A stretch of DNA of 5,892 nt from Akkermansia sp. Its GTDB lineage: Bacteria; Verrucomicrobiota; Verrucomicrobiia; Verrucomicrobiales; Akkermansiaceae. Below the pieces are notes generated by a model. It saw only the letters and a list, made by a program, of their open reading frames with translations, searched no databases and was not told where the DNA came from. Both the position numbers and the translations under genes were made by a program. How positions within the stretch are numbered: position 1 is the stretch's first letter; the number at the start of each line of letters is the position of its first letter. Below are positions 1-3,101 of this stretch, piece by piece. Where the stretch lies: NCBI GenBank assembly GCA_017555465.1, contig JAFZGH010000037.1, positions 1-5,892 of the forward strand. Reading direction: 5' to 3'.

Positions 1-1
1 G

Positions 2-325
2 CAGCTTGCTAAGGGATCCATGGCGTATAGCAGGCATCTGCATGGCTATGGAGACAAGAAAGGTCAGTTCCTGAGAGCGGCGTCAAGCGTTGGGGCAAAT
101 ATCGCTGAAGCTAAGTATGGTAATGGACCAGCAGATTTTGCAAACAAATTCCATACAGCGCTGAAAGAATGCAATGAAACGAAATTCTGGCTTAATCTCT
201 TTGAGCCTGAAAATGAAGACCAAGCCCTTGAGTTGAAGAAGTTAAAACGATTGACCGGCAACATCATGCGCATGCTGATTAAATCATTGCAAACGGTAAA
301 GAACAGGCCCGGCTGGAGTAAATAA
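2..325 (+). CDS. Four-helix-bundle protein (S23 / 23S rRNA intervening-sequence family), 5'-truncated by window edge
   Basis: The frame stays open to the left edge. The ATG at 20 falls where full-length relatives are already inside helix 1, so I treat it as internal and expect the true start some tens of bases outside the window. Visible family signature: SSVGANIAEA, then ADFANKFHTALKECNETKFWL, then a basic C-terminal helix (KKLKRLTGNIMRML). The second copy at 2464-2823 aligns throughout (RAGTSIGANIREA, LAMKECAETGYWL) but is clearly diverged. Family members are about 115-125 residues. They include ORFs inside the 23S rRNA insertions of Leptospira and Coxiella, and are related to Avd, the nucleic-acid-binding accessory protein of diversity-generating retroelements. 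No reverse transcriptase is near, so a DGR role is unlikely. The gene is visibly AT-richer than mnmE next door. A nucleic-acid-binding role is inferred; the molecular function is unknown. Confidence 0.82.
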   Translation, partial: QLAKGSMAYSRHLHGYGDKKGQFLRAASSVGANIAEAKYGNGPADFANKFHTALKECNETKFWLNLFEPENEDQALELKKLKRLTGNIMRMLIKSLQTVKNRPGWSK

Positions 326-393
326 TATCCCCTATGCCACGTGACTATGGAATGGTTACCGGGCATACCTGCCAACGCGGGCATGCAGCAGTC

Positions 394-530
394 GCACCGC
401 TGCGCGGTGCTCAATGAATTACGCCCCTTGGGCGTATGAATTCCGGCTTCGCCGGATGAATTCCATGGCTGCGCCATGGATGAATTACCGCTGCGCGGTA
501 TGAATTCCCGGTGCTGCGCACCGGGATGAA
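394..530 (-). repeat. Hairpin array A: six perfect hairpins with constant ATGAATT spacers
   Basis: Six perfect stem-loops lie at 394-410, 421-435, 443-455, 463-479, 487-499 and 507-525. On the + strand the 5' arms are GCACCGC, ACGCCC, CCGGC, CCATGGC, ACCGC and CCCGGTGC. Stems are 5-8 bp and all differ. Spacers are ATGAATT four times exactly (436-442, 456-462, 480-486, 500-506), TCAATGAATT once (411-420) and ATGAA at the end (526-530). Read on the minus strand, toward the four-helix-bundle gene, five of six loops are GNA triloops (GCA or GAA); the exception is 421-435. The 68 bases between the gene stop and the first hairpin (326-393) show only a weak TGCC/GGCA stem at 370-383. This is not a CRISPR array, since spacers are constant and palindromes vary. 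Confidence 0.9.
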
Positions 531-554
531 ATAAACGGCCTGACGGCCGTTTAT
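531..554 (-). terminator. Terminator hairpin overlapping the mnmE stop codon
   Basis: A 10-bp perfect stem, ATAAACGGCC at 531-540 paired with GGCCGTTTAT at 545-554, has a 4-base loop. On the minus strand the stem begins within the mnmE stop codon (551-553) and ends in TTTATTTC, a plausible intrinsic terminator for mnmE. It is symmetric enough to work from the other side, so it could serve both convergent genes. On the minus strand the loop is GTCA, a GNNA loop like those of the adjacent array, so it may be the outermost hairpin of element 1. Confidence 0.7.
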
Positions 555-1879
555 TTACCGAGGCAGAAAGTAGCAAACACCCGCGTCAGAATATCCTCCG
601 TATCTATACGCCCGGTAATACTGCCCAGGGAATCCAGTGCCGCACGCAAATCCACATCCACAAACTCCGGCGATTCCCCACTGGTGAGCGCCGCACGGGC
701 GGCAGCCAGGTACTCCAGCGCCTGCTGCAGAGCATGGCGGTGACGGGTATTAATGGCTGCCAGGTTATCCCGCTCGCCGGATTCCTGTAGGAACAACTGC
801 TCCACGGCCTGCTCCAGTGCTTCGCGCCCGGTTCCGGCAGCACAGGAAATACGAATAGCTTCCACCCCCTCCCAATCCGGGTGGGCAGGCTGGTCACATT
901 TATTGAGGAGCAGCAGGTGGTGGGCCCCGGTTTCCGGCAGCTCCAGCGGCACCCGAGGCGCCGTTACATCCGCCACCTCGAGAATCAAATCAGCCTCCGC
1001 CCCGGCGCGGCGGCTGCGCTCCATGCCGGCGCATTCAATCGCATCTGCGCTTTCATGCAACCCGGCAGTATCAATGAGGCGCAGACGCAGCCCGCCAAGT
1101 GCCACACTTTCCTCAATCGTATCGCGCGTGGTGCCCGCAATGCTGCTCACAATGGCGCGTTCATACCCCAGCAGCATGTTCAGCAGGCTGGATTTGCCCA
1201 CATTCGGCGCGCCGACGATGGCGGTGCGGATGCCCTCGCGCAGCAGGCGGCCTTCATCTGCCGTGGCCAGCAGGCGCTGCATCACCCCGGCGGCGGCATC
1301 CAGCTGCTGCAGCAGGGTATCGGTGGTATCCGGGGCAATATCCTCCTCCGGAAAATCAATATAGGCCTCCACATGGGCTGCCACGTTAATAAGCGTATCC
1401 GCCGCAGCGGCCACCTGAGTACCGATTGCCCCCTGCAGCTGGTTCTGGGCGGCCCGCAGGGCCAGGTCGCTCCCGGCATTGATGATATCCATGACCGCTT
1501 CCGCCTGGGTGAGGTCCAGTTTGCCATTCTCAAAAGCGCGGCGCGAAAACTCACCCGGTTCTGCGGGACGCGCCCCGCTGGCCAGCAGGCGCTCCAGCAC
1601 GCGGCGGGTCACCAGCATGCCGCCGTGGCAGCTCAGTTCCACGGTATCCTCCCCGGTAAAACTGGCAGGCCCGGCAAAGTAAGTAGCCACGCACTCATCA
1701 AGTACGCACCCGTGCGTATCGCGCACACGCACAAGCGTGGCCAGGCGTGTCTGCAGCACCCGCCCGCCGATACACCCCTGCACCACATCATGAGCTTGAG
1801 GCCCGCTCACGCGGATAACGGCAATGGCACCGGAGCCCGGCGCAGTGGCAATGGCGGCTATGGTATCGCTCTGCTGCAT
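551..1879 (-). CDS. mnmE: tRNA uridine-5-carboxymethylaminomethyl(34) synthesis GTPase MnmE
   Basis: With MnmG this GTPase installs the (carboxymethyl)aminomethyl group on C5 of wobble uridine 34 in several tRNAs, using a folate-borne one-carbon unit; it is cytoplasmic. The 442 residues (E. coli 454) show the N-terminal folate-binding domain with GEDTVELSCHGG at about 76-87. The helical domain carries PGEFSRRAFENGKLDLTQAEA at about 108-128. An embedded Ras-like G domain has G1 GAPNVGKS 223-230, G2 TTRDT 250-254, G3 DTAG 270-273, G4 NKCD 326-329 and G5 SCA 345-347. The C-terminus is CLGK, carrying the conserved catalytic cysteine C439. All key motifs are intact. The start at 1879 gives the expected MnmE N-terminus, and an in-frame stop lies 9 bases upstream. 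No strong Shine-Dalgarno is present; a GGGGGA lies about 20 bases upstream. It converges on the four-helix-bundle gene and diverges from the lipoprotein gene. Confidence 0.97.
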   Translation of the reverse strand: MQQSDTIAAIATAPGSGAIAVIRVSGPQAHDVVQGCIGGRVLQTRLATLVRVRDTHGCVLDECVATYFAGPASFTGEDTVELSCHGGMLVTRRVLERLLASGARPAEPGEFSRRAFENGKLDLTQAEAVMDIINAGSDLALRAAQNQLQGAIGTQVAAAADTLINVAAHVEAYIDFPEEDIAPDTTDTLLQQLDAAAGVMQRLLATADEGRLLREGIRTAIVGAPNVGKSSLLNMLLGYERAIVSSIAGTTRDTIEESVALGGLRLRLIDTAGLHESADAIECAGMERSRRAGAEADLILEVADVTAPRVPLELPETGAHHLLLLNKCDQPAHPDWEGVEAIRISCAAGTGREALEQAVEQLFLQESGERDNLAAINTRHRHALQQALEYLAAARAALTSGESPEFVDVDLRAALDSLGSITGRIDTEDILTRVFATFCLGK

Positions 1880-1999
1880 GGAAGCATCATCCCATATATC
1901 CCCCTTTTTCGCAACTCTTTTCTGTGTTTCCGCTTGCTCCTCAATCAGCTTTCAAGGCTGTTCAACCCCGTGTCAAGTGCAAAAAAATTCATTTTAGGC

Positions 2000-2027
2000 T
2001 TGATTTGTAGGAGAATGCTGGTATATT
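2000..2027 (+). promoter_or_regulatory. Sigma70-type promoter for the small lipoprotein gene
   Basis: The -35 is TTGATT (2000-2005) and the -10 is TATATT (2022-2027), with 16-bp spacing and an extended -10 TG at 2019-2020. Transcription would begin near 2034, giving a leader of about 64 bases before the ATG at 2098. Spacing and the extended -10 make this the clearest promoter in the mnmE/lipoprotein intergenic region. Confidence 0.65.
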
Positions 2028-2039
2028 GAGTTTAGCCCG

Positions 2040-2058
2040 CCAAGCTACTCTTGCTTGG
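2040..2058 (+). other. Leader hairpin in the lipoprotein mRNA
   Basis: CCAAGC (2040-2045) pairs with GCTTGG (2053-2058) around a 7-base loop, just downstream of the predicted transcription start. A 5'-end hairpin like this often protects abundant small mRNAs from decay; that role is inferred. It is not followed by a T-tract and is not a terminator. Confidence 0.4.
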
Positions 2059-2097
2059 TTGGGTGCATCAAACAACATCAAAACTAGTAAGATAATT

Positions 2098-2223
2098 ATG
2101 AAGAAGATCGCTATCCTCGCTCTTACCGCCGCCGCTTTCGTGTCCTGCCAGCAGCAGCAGCAGCAGCAGGTTCCCACCGAGCCGGTTGCTCCCGCTCCCG
2201 TGGAAGTTGTTAAGGGCAAGTAA
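2098..2223 (+). CDS. Small polyglutamine-containing lipoprotein (41 aa), function unknown
   Basis: The chosen start at 2098 gives a classic lipoprotein signal: MKK, a hydrophobic segment IAILALTAAAFV, then SC with the lipidated cysteine at residue 17. An ATG at 2026 would add 24 residues but overlaps the promoter -10, so I reject it. The mature peptide is only 25 residues: Cys, seven glutamines from a pure CAG run, then a Pro/Val/Glu-rich tail (VPTEPVAPAPVEVVKGK). It would be secreted by Sec, diacylated, and anchored in a membrane. I recognise no family. It is monocistronic, with a promoter at 2000-2027 and a terminator at 2268-2300, as is common for abundant small envelope lipoproteins. The Shine-Dalgarno is weak (AGTAAGA about 6 bases upstream). 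The -3 position of the lipobox is Phe rather than the usual Leu. Confidence 0.75.
   Translation: MKKIAILALTAAAFVSCQQQQQQQVPTEPVAPAPVEVVKGK
2149..2169 (+). repeat. (CAG)7 trinucleotide run
   Basis: Seven uninterrupted CAG codons directly follow the lipidated cysteine codon (TGC, 2146-2148). Each encodes glutamine, and no CAA synonym breaks the run, so it can gain or lose residues by slippage without a frameshift. Confidence 0.9.
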
Positions 2224-2231
2224 GTGATTTT

Positions 2232-2248
2232 GGAAAGTATATCTTTCC
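2232..2248 (+). other. Small hairpin between lipoprotein stop and terminator
   Basis: GGAAAG (2232-2237) pairs with CTTTCC (2243-2248) around TATAT. It sits in the 3' untranslated region ahead of the main terminator. Its stem and loop are unlike the GNA-loop hairpins, so I do not count it in the array. It may stabilise the 3' end of the mRNA. Confidence 0.35.
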
Positions 2249-2267
2249 TATTTCACGCCTATCAATT

Positions 2268-2300
2268 ACGCGTCTGGTATTCCAGACGCGTTTTTGTTTT
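2268..2300 (+). terminator. Rho-independent terminator of the lipoprotein gene
   Basis: A 10-bp perfect stem, ACGCGTCTGG (2268-2277) with CCAGACGCGT (2282-2291), has a TATT loop and is followed by TTTTGTTTT (2292-2300). The T-tract ends exactly where the inverted repeat of the next element begins (2301). Confidence 0.92.
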
Positions 2301-2461
2301 AAATCTCTCCTGCCGCCAGGAAGGAGAAATTCTCTCTGCCCGCCAGGGCAGAACTTCTCTCCCGGCGCAGCCGGGAACTTATCTCGCCCCTAGGCGAAAT
2401 TATCTGTTTTGCCGCGCAGCGGCAAAAGATGACAAATACCAGCTGCACCCGCAGGGTGCAG
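2301..2461 (+). repeat. Hairpin array B (left inverted repeat of element 2)
   Basis: Six hairpins: 2309-2324 (CCTGCC, GCCA loop, one G·A mismatch), 2336-2351 (CTGCCC, GCCA), 2361-2375 (CCCGGC, GCA), 2385-2396 (CGCC, CCTA), 2407-2427 (TTTTGCCGC, GCA) and 2443-2461 (CTGCACCC, GCA). Spacers are AT-rich 9-11-mers on one theme: AGAAATTCTCT, AACTTCTCT, AACTTATCT and AAATTATCTG. A longer unrelated spacer (2428-2442) precedes the innermost hairpin. Five of six loops are GNA or GNNA on the + strand, which here reads toward the gene. The last hairpin ends two bases from the gene's stop codon, so it could also act in 3'-end formation of that mRNA, although no T-tract follows in the gene's sense. Confidence 0.92.
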
Positions 2462-2463
2462 GG

Positions 2464-2823
2464 TTAATTTATTCCCATATTCGATTTTTTTGTGTTCAGG
2501 CTCGATACCAGCATGCGGTGAATCCGATTTCTCTTGTATCTTAAATCTTTCACTATATCAGGCGGCAGAATACCGGCTCCTTCAATCACATCCAGCCAAT
2601 ATCCGGTTTCTGCACATTCCTTCATGGCTAATTGTAATTTGAATACAAAGTCATCAGCACTATACCCATATTGAGCTTCACGGATATTTGCGCCAATGCT
2701 GGTACCAGCCCGTAAAATCTGGTCTTTGATAATACCGCAACCTTTGACCGGGCGCATGAGGGTTACGATTTCTATGGCGAATTGAAGAGATTTTTCTGCC
2801 AGAGGAGAGTTCTGTATTGACAT
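2464..2823 (-). CDS. Four-helix-bundle protein (S23 / 23S rRNA intervening-sequence family), full length
   Basis: This 119-residue protein is full length for the family. Helix 1 is SLQFAIEIVTLM (12-23). The signature loop and helix 2 are RAGTSIGANIREAQYG (38-53). Helix 3 contains LQLAMKECAETGYWLDVI (63-80), and helix 4 is the basic segment KDLRYKRNRIHRMLVSSL (92-109). Relatives sit inside 23S rRNA insertions of Leptospira and Coxiella; Avd of diversity-generating retroelements is a related pentameric nucleic-acid-binding bundle. Here the gene is intergenic, with no reverse transcriptase, and is enclosed by inverted hairpin arrays. By eye it is about 42-45% GC against roughly 60-70% in adjacent lpdA, suggesting transfer. 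A near-consensus promoter puts the transcription start at or within a base or two of the ATG, so the message may be leaderless; there is no room for a Shine-Dalgarno. Binding of the flanking hairpins, as RNA or single-stranded DNA, is a hypothesis. Confidence 0.88.
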   Translation of the reverse strand: MSIQNSPLAEKSLQFAIEIVTLMRPVKGCGIIKDQILRAGTSIGANIREAQYGYSADDFVFKLQLAMKECAETGYWLDVIEGAGILPPDIVKDLRYKRNRIHRMLVSSLNTKKSNMGIN

Positions 2824-2830
2824 GTAATGA

Positions 2831-2858
2831 ATTATACATGCGCCTCTGGTGTATGCAA
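2831..2858 (-). promoter_or_regulatory. Near-consensus sigma70 promoter of the element 2 four-helix-bundle gene
   Basis: On the minus strand the -35 is TTGCAT (2858-2853), the spacer is 16 bp, and the -10 is a perfect TATAAT (2836-2831). Only seven bases separate the -10 from the ATG (2823-2821), so transcription should start at or within about two bases of the start codon. It lies inside the element, between array C and the gene, so the element carries its own promoter. Confidence 0.75.
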
Positions 2859-2878
2859 GTATAAACGATGAAATAATC

Positions 2879-3040
2879 CTGCACCCTGCGGGTGCAGCGG
2901 CGTTTGCATCATCTTTTGCCGCTGCGCGGCAAAACAGATAAGTTCGCCAAGGGGCGAGATAAGTTCCCGGCTCCGCCGGGAGAGAAGTTCTGCCCTGCGG
3001 GGCAGAGAGAATTTCACCCGCCTGGCGGCGGGAGAGATTT
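2879..3040 (-). repeat. Hairpin array C (right inverted repeat of element 2)
   Basis: Six perfect hairpins mirror array B: 2879-2897 (CTGCACCC), 2914-2934 (TTTTGCCGC), 2945-2956 (CGCC), 2966-2980 (CCCGGC), 2990-3005 (CTGCCC) and 3017-3032 (CCCGCC). On the minus strand, toward the gene, loops are GCA, GCA, CCTT, GGA, CGCA and GCCA. Spacers CAGATAAGTT, AGATAAGTT, AGAGAAGTT and AGAGAATTTCA are the complements of array B's apart from single changes. Relative to array B the stems are unchanged except in the outermost hairpin, and most other differences lie in loops or spacers. The longest spacer (2898-2913) is again next to the innermost hairpin. One frame is open through this array into lpdA, but that is fortuitous. 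Confidence 0.92.
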
Positions 3041-3065
3041 TAGGGTCATAACACCACAATCCTTC

Positions 3066-3094
3066 TTGCCATGGCGGGGAAGAAAGAGTATCAT
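3066..3094 (+). promoter_or_regulatory. Possible lpdA promoter
   Basis: TTGCCA (3066-3071) and TATCAT (3089-3094) are separated by 17 bp. This would start transcription around 3101-3102, on the ATG of lpdA, giving a leaderless message. It is the best match in the short stretch between array C and lpdA, but the -10 is imperfect, and an upstream promoter reading through the array cannot be excluded. Confidence 0.3.
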
Positions 3095-3101
3095 GCGGAG
3101 C

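Larger units (their letters stand above)
1..554 (+). mobile_element. Partial element 1: four-helix-bundle gene plus right-hand hairpin array
   Basis: This is a composite call. An AT-richer four-helix-bundle gene (to 325) is followed by a hairpin array (394-530) that ends at the mnmE terminator hairpin (531-554). The arrangement matches the right half of the complete element at 2301-3040: small gene, then hairpins whose GNA loops lie on the strand reading toward the gene. By analogy the left array should lie just outside the window. The outer boundary is uncertain, because the last hairpin may belong to mnmE rather than to the element. Mobility is inferred from architecture only. No transposase and no target-site duplication is visible. 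Confidence 0.45.
2301..3040. mobile_element. Complete element 2: four-helix-bundle gene between inverted hairpin arrays
   Basis: About 740 bp, bounded by matching ends: AAATCTCT at 2301-2308 and its complement AGAGATTT at 3033-3040. The left array (2301-2461) and right array (2879-3040) are inverted copies. Each has six hairpins in mirrored order, with about nine substitutions over the 127 positions preceding the innermost spacer (hand alignment). Between them lies one gene (2464-2823, minus) with its own promoter. Flanks show no obvious target-site duplication (TTTT on the left, TAGG on the right). No transposase, integrase, reverse transcriptase or Y1 HUH protein is encoded. It lies between the lipoprotein terminator and lpdA. 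The sequence shows a discrete unit; that it moves is inference from the inverted ends, the low-GC cargo and a second related unit at the left of the window. Confidence 0.7.

Noticed and set aside
370..383. A further hairpin of array A (TGCC/GGCA)
   Set aside because: Only 4 bp with a 6-base loop, no ATGAATT linker and no GNA loop; at most a decayed copy.
1971..1976. Perfect TTGACA on the minus strand upstream of mnmE as its -35
   Set aside because: No acceptable -10 lies 16-18 bases downstream (GAAAGC there), so I do not call a promoter for mnmE.
881..2029. A 382-codon open frame on the plus strand opposite mnmE
   Set aside because: It is antisense to MnmE, which has every family motif; this frame shows no domain and runs through the intergenic region.
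2224..2544. A 106-codon open frame starting after the lipoprotein stop
   Set aside because: It crosses the terminator and array B and overlaps the four-helix-bundle gene in antisense; no family features.
394..3040. CRISPR arrays
   Set aside because: The repeated palindromes differ from each other and the short linkers are constant, the reverse of CRISPR; no cas genes are present.
1..3040. Diversity-generating retroelement, because of the Avd-like proteins
   Set aside because: No reverse transcriptase, no template/variable repeat pair and no target protein in the window; the proteins fit the stand-alone S23-type family better.
394..3040. REP/BIME sequences with a RAYT (Y1 HUH) transposase
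   Set aside because: Palindrome arrays are reminiscent, but no HUH/Tyr transposase is encoded and the only associated gene is a four-helix bundle. An unlinked transposase elsewhere cannot be excluded.
2297..3044. Target-site duplication flanking element 2
   Set aside because: Bases outside the matching ends (TTTT and TAGG) are not repeats of each other; shifting the boundary by a few bases does not produce one.
2892..3101. N-terminal extension of LpdA through hairpin array C
   Set aside because: The extension translates a repeat array and would push the FAD-binding motif about 79 residues in; family members begin within a few residues of MSYDLIVIGGG.
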